From Quercus robur (Eukaryota > Streptophyta > Magnoliopsida > Fagales > Fagaceae): DNA of 64,000 nucleotides. Position 1 is the stretch's first letter, and every line of letters begins with the position of its first letter. Below are positions 1 through 11,170 of the stretch, piece after piece. The notes beneath the pieces are model-generated. The model worked only from the letters and a program-made list of their open reading frames with translations, did not search any database and was not told the origin of the DNA. A program made the position numbers and the translations under genes. Where the stretch lies: contig NC_065541.1 of NCBI RefSeq assembly GCF_932294415.1, forward strand, positions 33,637,790 to 33,701,789. The letters are read 5' to 3'.

Positions 1-113
1 ATCAACTTGTAATGTCTCAAATCTCACCTAGAAAATGAGGCAATGTGATTGTTGTTGTTGTTGCTGCTGTTGTTGTTGCCGCCTCGTTCTTTGTAGTTGA
101 CATGTTGTCCCAA

Positions 114-790
114 CTAGAGAATAAGGCAAAGTGACTTTTTTTGTCACCAGTGATAATTCTACATGGAAAACCTTAAACATGTTTATATTGAATCCCGCTC
201 CTCTCCTTTCAGCTTCTCCATCTTGGGTCAGGACCATTTCATTATAAGAAAAAGTTTTTTATATCAAATGATATTATGTCATTTGTATTAAAATTCAATA
301 AACGAAAGACATGTATGCAAAAATAACTTTCCAGTAACATATGTCTTTCATTTGTTAGTGGATTAGTTATTTTTTACTGGCATGTCTTACACTTATTGGA
401 TTTTGAATATCTTCTCCCATTATGGATCATATTTGGTCTACAAACCCCCACTCTTCTTTTTTCATTCCCTAGAGAATAAGGCAAAGTGACTTTTTTGTCA
501 CCAGCGATAATTCTATGTGGAAAACCTTAAACATGTTTATATTGAATCCCGCTCCTCTCCTTTCGGCTTCTCCATCTTGGGTTGGGACCACTCCATTATA
601 AGAAAAAGTATTTTATATCAAATTAATGAGAGACATGTGTGCAAAAATAACTTTTCACTAATATATTTTTTACTGACATGTCTTACACTTATTGGATTTT
701 GATACTGTTAACATAGTATCATTTGATACCAAATATCTTCTCCCATTATAGATCATATTTGGTTTGCAACCCCCCCCCCTCCTTTTTAAT
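114..790. repeat. Direct tandem duplication, about 355-bp unit, two copies
   Basis: Two head-to-tail copies begin with CTAGAGAATAAGGCAAAGTG at 114 and at 469. They stay alignable through a shared stretch ending in a C-rich tract near 450 and 775. The second copy is slightly shorter because of internal deletions. A weaker partial start (CTAGAAAATGAGGCAATGTG) at about 29 suggests an older third unit. No coding content is recognisable. Confidence 0.85.
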
Positions 791-1038
791 TCAATTTTTG
801 CAATGGGAGTGAAGATTTGAATTCTTGCTATTTCCAATTGAGTTAAGGATCTTTATATGTTTTGAATGTCAACCTTAAATGTTCTTCACAAAAGAGAAAC
901 AATAGAAAATAAAAACAAATACCAGAGAGAGAGAGAGAAAAAAAAGTGCTAAAGATTACATTTAGCTGGAAGTTATGTTATCTTCTTTCCTTCCTATGAC
1001 TATGTTACATTTGGAAAAGTTATGATTTCTTTACCCAT

Positions 1039-1042
1039 GAAA

Positions 1043-1073
<31 letters not shown>

Positions 1074-1076
1074 TAA
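1039..1076. repeat. A-run followed by (AT)n microsatellite
   Basis: About 12 A residues are followed by about 12 AT dinucleotides. This is simple-sequence DNA with no other content. Confidence 0.95.
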
Positions 1077-1530
1077 AATAAAATAATACCCATAAAAATA
1101 AAATAAAAAGAGAGAGACTATGTTAATGTTAGTCAATCCTTCTTTCTTTTGTTTTTGTTTTGGCAAAAACACCATTTTAGTCTTTACATTTTGGGGTCAT
1201 AGTCAATTTGGTCTCTATTATTTTCAAGTTACAATCAATTTGGTCCTTACCGTTAACTCACTAACGGAAAATGTCATGTGGCAAATGGTTGTATTGTTGG
1301 CGCACACATGAAGAACGTAATAATATAAAATTAAATAATTAAATATTTAAAAAGCCACCTATGCATTTGAATGAAAACCAATAACAAAAAGTTATAAACA
1401 CAAGAATTAAAAAAAAAAAAAAAATTCATAGCTTTTCAAAAAAAAAAAAAATCATCAAGCTCAACAAACGAGTTTCTTGTGTTCTTCTACTGTTCTTGGT
1501 TGGCAAAAATGGGCAAAAATGGCCCACCGC

Positions 1531-1841
1531 CACTATTTAGCAAAAAAAATAGCAATCTACCACTGTTTTAGAAATATGTAGAGATCTACCACTTTTTTGA
1601 AACTCGAGTTCCAAAAACTCAAGTTCTTTGAAAAATATACTCTGAAAAATTTTGAAAACTTTTTATGGTACTTGAGTACCATAAAAAAATTTTAAAATTT
1701 TTCCACAATACTTGAGTTTCATAAACTCGAGTACCATGGAAAACCCAATTTCACTAAACTCGAGCAAAAGGTGGTAGATTTCTATATATTTCCAAAACAG
1801 TGGTAGATTGCAACATAGTTCACAAAAATGTGCTATTCAAC
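1531..1841. repeat. Inverted repeat with CTCGAG-rich loop, probable nested MITE
   Basis: The arms 1531-1592 and 1770-1841 are reverse complements over about 60 bp. Both carry the CAATCTACCACTGTTTT and AGATCTACCAC-type blocks. The loop contains several degenerate ACTCGAGT/ACTTGAGT palindromes. The outer flanks share a TTCTTGGTTGGCAAAAAT-like direct repeat near 1490-1510 and 1880-1900, which may be a remnant of the insertion site. It lies inside the Mutator-like element. Confidence 0.65.
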
Positions 1842-2186
1842 TATTTTCATGGGCGAAAATGAGCTTCTAGTGCTCTTCTTGGATGGCAAAAATAGGTTAT
1901 TCCATATACATTAAAATCAAAACTTATATCTCCTTTGTTCCATGTTTTCTCACTAATCAAACAAAATTTTTTTTTTTTCATACAACTAAGATCCATTGCA
2001 ACCCAAATCTAACCCAATAGCCCATATGGCAAACCTAGAACCGTCGCAACCTAGATCCACTAGTGGGGCTATAGCAATGCTCATGGGTCTAGATTTGATT
2101 ACGGTGGTGCTTGTGGCTCCACTGCCACTATTGCTTAAAGAGAGAAATTTGCACAGATGAGAGAAACCAAAAACGAGCAGTTTAAC

Positions 2187-2871
2187 TAGGGGTGTGCAGA
2201 AAACCTACCAACCCGCCAAACCCGACCCGACCCACCGGGTTGGGTCGGTTTTTAAGGCTTGGTGGGTTGGGTTGGGTTACCAAAAAAATTATTATCGCGG
2301 GTCGGGTTGGGTTTGGGTCATAAAATTACAAACCCGCCAAACCCGACCCGACCCACCCATATTTAATATATATTTAAATTATATTTTATATTTAATAATT
2401 TTTTTAAAAAAAATCAATTGTAGGGCACTTATATATATATATATATATATATTTAAATATATATTATATATTTAATAATTTACATTTCCTCAATTCCTTC
2501 TACTAATACTAATTTAATATATATATATATATATAAATATATTATATAATTAATAAATTTTTTTAAATAATCAATTCTTCCTATCCTATATAAAAGCCAA
2601 TTAGTTCACACAAATTCTAATAAATTACTATTTTTATTTAGTCATTAGTGTTGAGCCTTCAAAGAGTTACATTAATACTAATCTTTAGGTTTTTTTTAAT
2701 ATATTAATATTTATATTTTTTTCTACTCAATTTAATAATAAATAAAAAATTGTCAAACCCATGGGTTCAACCCGACCCACGTGGGTTGGGTTGGGTTGGG
2801 TTGAATTTATATGATGGGTTGGTTCAAAAAATTCCCTCAACCCGACCCAACCCGACCCATGCACACCCCTA
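2187..2871. mobile_element. hAT-type MITE nested in the Mutator-like element
   Basis: The ends are TAGGGGTGTGCA and its exact inverse TGCACACCCCTA. Just inside lie inverted AACCCGACCCGACCC / GGGTTGGGTTGGGTT blocks. The flanks AGTTTAAC (2179-2186 and 2872-2879) are an exact 8-bp target duplication, the hAT signature. The interior is AT-rich with (TA)n runs and has no transposase. The perfect duplication suggests it is younger than its host element. Confidence 0.9.
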
Positions 2872-3691
2872 AGTTTAACCACTTCTTGGTGCAGATAGGC
2901 ATCAGCCGTAGCAGATTGGTCGGTCTCAACAGTAAAAGCTCCACCTCAGCCACATTGAATCTAACACAAAGTTGAACAGATTGACTACTTATTATTCTCA
3001 AAATCGATGCTAATTTTGGTTAATGTTTTGTTCGATGGGGCTAAGGTTTTTCTTTTTATTCATTTTGGAGCTTGTAATTTGTCATTGATGGTTAAACTTA
3101 CAATTAAATACAAGGGAAGAGTGCCTAAGAGCTTATAAACACATGGTTAAACTTATACTTAGTCCATGTGAGACACTAGGATCATAACATTCTCTTCGCC
3201 ATCTAGGTTCTCTGTTTGAATTTTGTTTGTCAATTTCTTGAGCTTTTCAAATGAACAAGCAAATTGCTACTGGAGATGTGTTTGGTACTTTGGTTGCTTA
3301 CAGATTGTTACAGATTTTCTCCACAAACATTGTTGATGTGTTTGGTTCCTAGAAAAAGTAAAGAAATTGTGATCTTGATATTAAAATTTTTTCTTTTCAA
3401 AATTCATATTTCAGATTTTTTTAAAAATATATAAATGCCGATGTTGGATTTTTTTAAATAGCCATTAATTTTTTTTTTTCCTTTTTTAGATCTTACGTAA
3501 GCTACTATGTGTCAAGCGTATACACTGTTTACCATGTAAGCATTTTTCGTTAATGAGTTAACGGTAGGGATTGAATCGATTGCAAGTTAAAAATAACAAG
3601 AAGCAAATTAGCTGCTATCAAAATATAGAAACCTAATTAATTGTGATATCAAAATGTAAGGACCAAAATGACATTTTTCACCTTTTGTTCT

Positions 3692-4299
3692 TTATTTTTT
3701 GGATGAGGGAGATGGTTAATGGGAGATGAAGCTGGTGAATCAATAAGGACTCGTCCGAGCTACCTTAAAATGAGCCCACAATCAGTAAAGTAGATTAGGA
3801 CATTGATGGTCTGAAGTTCAAAGGATTCTGGATCAAGCCCAAGTTCTGGTTATTTGTCGGTAGTTACTAATTATAAGCCCGTGTTGATCCAAATTCCCAT
3901 ATACACTTTTTAAACTTTTCTTTTTTCCTTTAAAAATAATTTTTGGTTCAAGTAATACCATGGGCAGAGTTACCTTTTTTTTTTGAGAAACCATGGGCAG
4001 AGTTACGATTTTATGTTTTGTTTTGTTTTTGTTTTTTTTTTTTTTGATACTAGAGTAAGTCATAATTTATAATTTATAAATATATTGTATGTAAAACTAT
4101 CAACTTTGACGTGTGTATATTCACTAAATAATATTTTTAAGGGAATTTATCATTTTTTAAACTTCAATGAGTATGTAAAAGTTGTCTAATTTGATATTAA
4201 ACATGTACAAAAAACACATTTGAGAAACAAAAACTACCTTGCTTATATAACTATTAGGCTAATTGAAAAATTCTATTTTTAAGAGTATCATTAGACTAA

Positions 4300-4341
<42 letters not shown>

Positions 4342-4362
4342 GCAAATAAGGTTATCCAAACC
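3692..4362. other. Non-coding AT-rich stretch with (TA)n microsatellite
   Basis: No gene was recognised. A repeated TACCATGGGCAGAGTTAC segment occurs near 3957-3974 and 3990-4004, on either side of a T-run. A (TA)n microsatellite lies at 4304-4338. Confidence 0.7.
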
Positions 4363-4900
4363 CAGGGATGGAGCCACTCATTGGCTTTGGGACAATGCTC
4401 CCCGCCTCCCCCCACTCCCCTATAAAATTACACTTTACCTCCTTTAACAATACCATTGATTCCTTTAAGAATAATGCTATAGTCACATACTTTTCTAGAA
4501 AAATTTTACAAACTATTGAGGTAATAAATTTTTATTGGTTCACATCTAGGCCTACCATTTATATCACTTTTTTACTTATCAATAACCACTCACCACATTA
4601 GCTATTTGTAAAAAAATTTGTAATTTTAGCATTCCTCATTTTAAAAACCATAATTTTTTTTTTTTTTTTTTTTTAAGATCTAGAATCTAAAACAAAATAT
4701 ACAAGCCCCAAAAAATTAGTCTAACAACAAAAATTACCAATAGCAAAGCTAAAAAAATTAATCCCAATAAATCAATTTCACCCAAAATAATTTTGTCATT
4801 ACCTAGTAGTAGACGCATGAATTAAAAAAAAAAAAAAAAAAAAACCACCTTAGCAACTAAGCAATAACATAGTTGTGACACACAACTAGCATAGCCACCT
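4363..4900 (+). mobile_element. Truncated relative of the hAT element at 61814
   Basis: The sequence starts CAGGGATGGAGCC, then TTGGCTTTG and a CCCCGCC/CCCCC tract. This matches the order seen at 61814-61880. Further similarity follows in the A-rich interior (AAAATTAGTCTAACAAC against AAAATTAGGTCAATAAC). The partner right end was not found before the Tat insertion at 5159, so the right boundary is approximate. Confidence 0.55.
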
Positions 4901-5158
4901 CCCCTAACTCTAAGTCTTGACTTCATCTTTGTCCAGACCTCTTCGAGTATCTAAATATTCCCTTAAACATGTGCAATCATACACACCAAGTCATTATAGA
5001 AAGAAACCCCTTGAAAGTGATCCCAAAATGCTAGCAAGAGGTTTTTAACCCAAAATCTTATAGATGTCATGAGATGTTATTAAAAAAATTATTTTACTTA
5101 ACTTTGTACCTTGAAAGGAAACTTACTGCAAATTTAGTTTAGAATCAATAATAGATTA

Positions 5159-5636
5159 TGATGAAGCGTGAATTCGTCAGTCAAGGTAGGCAGATGGAAC
5201 TCCTTGTCAGTGTGAATGTATCCTTTATGAGGGTCACCAGTGTGGTGCCTGCCACAACGCCTCCGATGCCAAAGTTAGAACAAAGAAGCACTTTGTGAAA
5301 TGAAAATGGAAGAACAAGATAATGATGGATACTTTCTTAGAGTGTGAATGTATGTACCTTCTGCTGACAATGTGAGGGCTTTATATATGTGATTTTGGTT
5401 GCTAGCCGTTGGGGTGTTAATGCCTTGTTTAGTAACGTTTCCTGCCAAATAATGGGGCTTTTAATAGGCTCCCCAACGGTCTACTCGGCTAGTTTCGTAA
5501 CTGCTCAAGTCACTGGCTGGCTTCATTGAATGATATTCTTGCCCTCGTCAGTGATGACTGATTTCCTCGTCAATAGGGATGACCTCGTCATTAGTGCTAA
5601 CTTCGTCAAGGGAACACAAACTCGTCACTCCCATCA
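5159..5636 (-). repeat. 3' LTR of the Tat element (478 bp)
   Basis: It runs from TG to CA on either strand and is flanked on its outer side by the GATTA duplication. A reverse-strand TATATAAA lies at 5380-5387. Five TCGTCA (sense TGACGA) motifs cluster at 5545-5627, in what is the upstream part of U3, and another lies at 5174-5179. Confidence 0.95.
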
Positions 5637-5650
5637 GTTGCCCCCCAGGT
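5637..5650 (-). other. Polypurine tract of the Tat element
   Basis: Read on the minus strand, the sequence directly before the 3' LTR is CCTGGGGGGCAAC. A G-rich tract abutting the LTR is where plus-strand DNA synthesis is primed. Its position confirms the element's minus orientation. Confidence 0.8.
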
Positions 5651-6141
5651 TCTGTGGTCGTCTATGACGTGTCATGAGGACCATAGAAGATAAAAAGTTT
5701 TCCAAAGTTGTCTGTGACTCTTGTGGTTCTACTCCGAATTTAAGGCATGGTGGCGGCGCAACACGCAATGTGGCCACGTGGCGCATGCTGATTGAGGGCG
5801 TTAATGGCATGACCCTTGGGTTTCCCGCTATTTTTCAGTTTCCTTGGATTTTTGGTTTCAAAAACTTTTATTTTCCTTCACTTTACTTTTTGCTCTGAGT
5901 ATTATTTTTCTCATTTATTCCTGCGATTGCTCCGACCTTGCTCCGACAACGTTTCTTCTTCGAATTTTCCTGGCTTCAATCGTTTTACTCTTCAAGGTAC
6001 GCTACTTTATTACTCTTCTGTTCCCCTTTCCTCAATAATCTTCTTATGAGTTCCTGATTTTTCTTTTGCCCTTTGCTTTTGCTGTTTTTTTTTTTTTTTT
6101 TGTGTTTGATTTTTGGGTTTTTAGGATTGTATTCCCTTTTC

Positions 6142-7308
6142 ATGGTCAGTTCTGCTGAGGTTAGAGTAGCTTGCCCCTCGGTCTCTTTCTTTTTTGCTCG
6201 CTTAGGGGCAGCTTTGGGTGTTTCCGGTGTCTTTTTCCCCTTGGTTGGGGACTATATTTTTGAAGGTTGTGGGTTGAGTGTAGTTTTAGGGGAACTATCT
6301 CCGATATTAGGCCAGTCACTTGCTTGGTTTGAGGGCGAAACGAAAAGGATGTCAGAGGTGAGATCTAGCGATCTAGAAACTGGGTTGTCGTCCAGCGAAA
6401 GCCCAGTGGAAGGCGATACAGCCGTCTCTGTCCCTCATCAGGTTAGGGCTTTTTACGCCATTGGGGAGGAGTGTGGGCTGGACGCTGACACCGTGGCTAG
6501 GTTCAAGGATAGGTTTCAGTTTCCTGCTCGGGTCCGTGTTCGTCGGCCCGGTACTGGGGATCGGGCCTACCACTTCTTCCCTAGTGAAGTATGCTTCTAC
6601 GAGGCTGCTTTCACTTGTAGGCTTAGACTACCTGTCCATCCGTTGGTGATGGAGCTTTTAGGTTATTTTGGTATTGCTCCTGGGCAACTTATACCCAATT
6701 CATGAAGGATAGTGATCAACTGTATAGAGATATGGTTGGCCGCTAACGAGGATATGATTAAGGTGAGTGAGCTCGTCTACCTTTACCGCCTAAAAGAGTC
6801 AAAAGAGTATGGGTATTATGAGCTAGTCCCTTGGGCGAGGAGGACTAGAATCGTCAAGGGCTTAGCCTCGTCATTCAGGTATTGGAAGTCCCGTTTCTTT
6901 TTCGTGTCCAGGGACGATTTTGAGACCCCTTCTAGCGAGGCTTGGGGTGATATCCCAAAGTTGCTCCGTTAGTTGGGGACCCCAAACTTAGGTGCGTCAA
7001 TGTTTCTCCTCGTCTGTTAATCTTCATTTTGCATATGTGGTCGTCCCTAATCCCTCTGGTCATTTCTTTTGGCAGTTAAAAGACGCCCCAAGTTAAAGAG
7101 CAAGTACCAGGGTCGTGTTGAGAAGGCGATAAAATATGCCAAATCGATTGAAAGTTGGGAGGACCTCGTGGACCCACGAACGCCTGCATTCTATTGCTTA
7201 GGCTCGGACCCATCTCCCTACGTCTTGCGCAGCATCAATATTGAGGAAAAGAAGAGTAAGTATTGACTTCGTCAGTATTCATTTTCTCGTTTGTACTTGG
7301 ATCTCTAA

Positions 7309-7339
<31 letters not shown>

Positions 7340-8440
7340 ATGACAACCCAGTTTAACAAGGACATGTACGCTAAGATGAGGTCCAAGAAGGACGAACCTT
7401 TGGCGAACATTGGGAAGAAGAGGGTCCGTATCACGGGGAAGGGTCCGTCCGTTCCCCTAGCTACAGACGCTACTCCCATCGCCTCTGGAGTTGAGAACGT
7501 ACAAACGGCTTCTCTGGCTACCTCGGTTGAGGAAATCCCTACCCCTTCCTCCAAAAGGCAACGATTGTCGGGTAAGGAGAAGGAGAAGGAGAAAATGGGT
7601 TTGTCTGTCTGGGATGACGAGGGTGTGGCCGTGGAGCGGGCACACGGTGTTATGAATGCTGAGGACCTCAAGGTCTTTTCCGGAGTGCCCCTCAACGTAG
7701 TTGCGAGTTAGCACGTGCACAGGATCGTCCAGGTAAAAACGCTTCTGCATTCTCTTTGCTCCCCTTATATGTTTTTTTTTTTTTTTTTTTAATTTTTTTT
7801 TTAATTTTTTTTTTAATTTTTTTTTTTAATTTTTTTTTTAATTTTTTTTTTTTTTTTTATTGACGGACTTAGTTTCCTTCATCAGGTGTTAGGGGAGAGT
7901 CTTCACCTTACTTCGAAGTGCCTTACTCAAGAGGCTAAGGTGGCGTTTCTGGCATCCAGGATGGAGGCTTTGGAGAAGGAGAACTCCACGTTGAAGAAGC
8001 AGCTTATTGACTCAATGGACGAAGCTGCCACTTTGAAGGAAAACGCCAAGGCCTTGAATGCCGATCTTAGGGTTGAGTGTCAGCTAAACCTTGAGAAGGA
8101 CGACCAGCTTCAGGCGGCCAAAGAAAAGCTTAAAACCATTGCTGCTAGGTCCGTCGAAGCCTTCCAGCAAACTGAGGAGTACTCCACAGTGCTCTTTAGT
8201 TGGTACTTCAAGGGTTTCGAGCTCCTACGGAGGTACCTTGTCAAGCATCCTACTAGAGTTGACCTGCCGAGCCTGGACCTTGAAGTGATGGATCAAGTGA
8301 TGGATCAAGAGATGACTGTGGACGAGGCTGCCCAGACTTCGGCCCCTGAAGGTGATGCCCCTGGTGATTCCCTTCCATCTGGTGACGTTCCCGCTGCTGA
8401 CGATCTTTCTGCTAACGTTCCTACTGATGCCCGGACCTGA
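6142..8440 (+). pseudogene. Antisense accessory gene of the Tat element (PF04195-like plus coiled coil), four exons
   Basis: This gene runs opposite to gag-pol, between pol and the 3' LTR. A phase-consistent model has exons 6142-6991, 7076-7255, 7338-7732 and 7886-8440. All three introns are GT-AG (84, 82 and 153 nt), and a 5'-leader intron 5997-6124 is likely. From ATG 6142 this gives 659 codons, or 590 from ATG 6349; I cannot decide between the two starts. The block 6505-6990 (RFQFPARVRV, LPVHPLVMELL, IAPGQLIPNS) matches the 'putative gypsy type transposon' family PF04195. Exon 3 is basic and Ser/Lys-rich. Exon 4 begins with a long heptad-rich coiled coil (EKENSTLKKQL) and ends in an acidic Asp/Ala/Pro tail. 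In-frame stops TGA 6703, TAG 6970 and TAG 7709 break it. The protein's role is unknown. Confidence 0.8.
7771..7860 (+). repeat. T-tract repeat (T about 10, then AA) inside antisense-gene intron 3
   Basis: Runs of 8-12 T are punctuated by AA at regular spacing of about 12 bp, just upstream of the TTCATCAG acceptor. It works as an extreme polypyrimidine tract and probably grew by slippage. Confidence 0.8.
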
Positions 8441-8502
8441 CACTTGTGTAAAATTTTATTTTGTTGTGTATGCCCTTTATGTTTTGGGCTTTTTGATAGC
8501 AG

Positions 8503-8533
<31 letters not shown>

Positions 8534-8876
8534 TTTTATCTATTTTGAGAACAATGTTTTTTGGCCCAGTGTTTTATGGGTCTTTAGAAAGAACAAGGAT
8601 AATTGCCCGCTGTTTTTGGGCTTTAATTGACTTTATGATTTTACACTTACCTGTTTGGATGATTGTGCTTTTGTTGGTATCTGATATGTTTGTGGTGTTT
8701 TGAGTTCGTCTATACCTTGTACTTAGCATAAATTTCTTAGCTGCGATCTCTCCATTCGTCAATGATCTGTTACTTATCCACGACCATTTAGAAGGGCTTG
8801 GATACAGCCTGAGTGTTGTTTTGATTTGTTGCAAGGTTCTTGTCCCTTTTCTTTTACTCCCTTTTTTATGTGTGGA

Positions 8877-9320
8877 TTCGTCAGTAACCTGAATCCGTCA
8901 AGCAGGATCTTGTCATTTGCACCAGCTAAAGGATTGTGCCTGCGTTAGTGGCTTGTTCCCGTCGAGGCGGGTCTTCTTACTTGACTTATACTCATTCAAG
9001 GGATATTTGTTGTGTTTATGGCTTCGTTAGTGACTTACATCCGTCAAAGCGTAATCTTATCACTTAGCCACTTTTTTTTTTTTTTTTGGTGACGTACATC
9101 CATTTAAGGAATCTTGTCACTCAGGCTTCGTCAGTGATTTACATCCGTCTTGGCGGAATTTTATCACTTAGTTTTTATATGCCTTATACCCATTGGAGGG
9201 ATCGTCAGTAACTTACATCTGTCAAGGCGAAATCTTGTTACTTAGCTTTTATGTCTTATTCCCGTTGGAGAGATCGTCAGTAACTTACATCCGTCAAGGC
9301 GGAATCTTGTTACTTAGCTT
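8877..9320. repeat. Degenerate tandem repeats, about 7 units of 65-80 bp
   Basis: The core GTCAGTAACTTACATCCGTC, then AAGGCGGAATCTTGTTACTT, recurs with mismatches at about 8879, 8947, 9026, 9089, 9128, 9205 and 9274. The array fills the gap between the 3' ends of the antisense gene (8440) and pol (9416). Tandem arrays in the region after pol are known from Tat/Ogre-type elements and can seed satellite DNA. The last two units are nearly identical and probably the youngest. Confidence 0.85.
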
Positions 9321-9415
9321 TTATGACTTATGGTTGACTAGACCTGCTTACACAAAGACATTAGAGGAATAATTCTTTTATTAACTTCAAGAATGAACAT
9401 ATTCGTTTGTTACAT

Positions 9416-10783
9416 CTACTGGTGGTACTTTTTTAAATGCTCAATGTTCCATGGTCGAGGGAGTCTCTGTCCGTCCATAGTTTCCAAGTGGTAATTGCCT
9501 TGTCTTAAGTAGTGAATGACTCGGTAAGGCCCTTCCCATGTGGGACCCAGCTTTCCTTGGGTAGGGTCTTTAGTTGCTGTGGTGGTCTTACGCAGGACGA
9601 GGTCTCCTATGTCCAGTCGTCTGAGCTTAACCCTCTTATTGTAGTATTCGGCCATCTTCAGCTGGTACTTCGTCATCTTGCTGGATGCATTGTCTCTTAC
9701 TTCGTCCAGACAGTCCAAGTTGAGTCGCAGTTCATCGTCATTGCACCCTTCGTTGAACATCCCTCATCTGACGCTTGTTACTCCTACTTTGACTGGGATT
9801 ACTGCTTCTGTGCCATAGGTAAGTCTGAAGGGGGTCTCTCTTGTTGGGGTTCTTGCTGTGGTTTTGTAAGCCCACAGGACATTAGGTAATTCTTCTGGCC
9901 AGGCACCCTTTGCATCGTCAAGCTTGGTTTTGATAATCTTGAGAAGCGTTCGATTCGTCACTTCCGTCTTTCCGTTTACCTAGGGATGCCCCAGGGACGA
10001 GAACTGATTCTTGATTTCAAGGTTTGAACAGAAGTCTCTGAATCCTTGGCTGTCGAACTGCCTCCCATTATCTGATATAATCGTCAAGGGAATCCCGAAC
10101 CTGCAAATTATATTCTTCCGTACAAAACTCCGAATTCTTGCCTCGGTGATCGTTGCTAGAGCCTCTGCTTCTACCCATTTCGTGAAGTAATCAATAGCGA
10201 TAAGTAGGAACTTTACCTGACCTTTACCTTGGGGTAGTGGGCCGACGATGTCGATCCCCCATTGTGCAAATGGCCACGGGGAGGCTGTAGTCGTTAGTCT
10301 CTCTGCTGGAAGCCGTTGTACATTCCTATATCGTTGGCACTTGTCGCACCTCTTAACGATCTCAATAGCATCCACCTGCATAGTTGGCCAGAAATATCCT
10401 GTTCGTACTACCTTGCTCACCAAGGATCTGGGGCCAGCGTGGTCGCCGCAAACTCCTCCATGGATTTCTTCTAGTATGTATCTAGCTTCTTCTTCATCAA
10501 CACACTTCAAGTAAGGCATAGAGAAGCCTCTCTTGTATTAGGCGTCATTAAGAATCGTGAACTTGGCCGCCCTCTTCTTGACCTTTTTAGCTTCTTCTGC
10601 GTTCTGAGGGAGGTGCCCGTCCTGGAGGAAGGACATTATGGGTGTCATCCAGCTATTTGCGCTCCGGATGTTAAATGTTAGGACCTCTTCAATGCTGGGG
10701 TGTTTTTGGACCTCCATTGTCAAATCCGTGCTAATCTCACCTGTTTCTGATGACGCTAGCTTTGAGACTTCGTCTGCCCCCAT
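9416..10783 (-). pseudogene. Tat element integrase, decayed
   Basis: The integrase inserts element DNA into the host genome. The zinc-binding part shows His and His in HGGVCGDH followed by CDKC (HHCC) in the 10519-9980 segment. The catalytic core has Asp in WGIDIVGP and Asp in IISDNGRQF. The Glu in VNGKTE falls 35 residues after the second Asp, the usual DD35E spacing. The C-terminus has the GPY/F-type segment LGPTWEGPYRVI. Stops interrupt it at 10538 (TAA), 9980 (TAG, between the second Asp and the Glu) and 9764 (TGA). The natural end is the TAG at 9416-9418. Confidence 0.9.
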
Positions 10784-11170
10784 ATTCTGACTTCTTGGGA
10801 TCTACATGTACTCCACTGTATCGAATTCTCGGGTCAGATGTTTCGTCAACCTGAGGTACTTCTACATCCTTTCTTCCTTCGCTTCGTACTCCCCTCTGAT
10901 CTGCCCGATCACTAGCTTCGAATCATTTTGGATTAACAGGTTCTTAGCTCCGAGTGCCTTTCCAAACCTCAGTCCCGTCAGTATCCCCTCGTATTCAGTT
11001 TCATTGTTGGTAGCCGGAAATTTTAGTTGGACCCCATACTTCAGCACCTCTCCGTCGGGGGTGATTATGACAACCCCTACTCCCTCCCCCCCCCCCCCTT
11101 TTGGGCTGACGAACCATTAGTTTGTATCGCTCATCTATCAACTTTATCAGTAAGGCTGTCTTCATCAAGA
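10784..11170 (-). pseudogene. Second (archaeal-type) RNase H domain of the Tat element, decayed
   Basis: Frames in this stretch read QTNGSS, ATNNETEYEGILTGLR, LIQNDSKLVIGQI and EYEAKEERM in order. This is the order of the extra archaeal-type RNase H that marks the Tat lineage. The NNxxEYE Glu and DSxLV Asp are present. The first catalytic Asp, normally in a DGS motif, reads Asn. A 13-nt poly-C run at 11086-11098 shifts the frame. Stops lie at 11131 (TGA), 10862 (TAG) and 10802 (TAG). Confidence 0.75.

Larger units (their letters stand above)
1162..3682. mobile_element. Mutator-like non-autonomous element with long terminal inverted repeats
   Basis: The left end (1162-1300) and the reverse complement of the right end (3530-3682) align over roughly 140 bp. 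Shared motifs include CAATTTGGTC-type blocks and CCGTTAACTCA-TAACG. The flanks are TTTTGTTTT (1153-1161) and TTTTGTTCT (3683-3691), a 9-bp target duplication matching at 8 of 9 positions. Long TIRs plus a 9-bp duplication are characteristic of the Mutator superfamily. No transposase frame is visible, so the element is non-autonomous. It carries an inverted-repeat insert at 1531-1841 and a nested hAT MITE at 2187-2871. Relatives with similar termini lie at 47571-47777 and 53767-55483. Confidence 0.8.

Noticed and set aside
2194..2475. 93-codon frame with repeated YQ and RQTRPDP segments
   Set aside because: It lies entirely in the hAT MITE and its repeats are the TIR-adjacent CCCGACCC blocks; not a gene.
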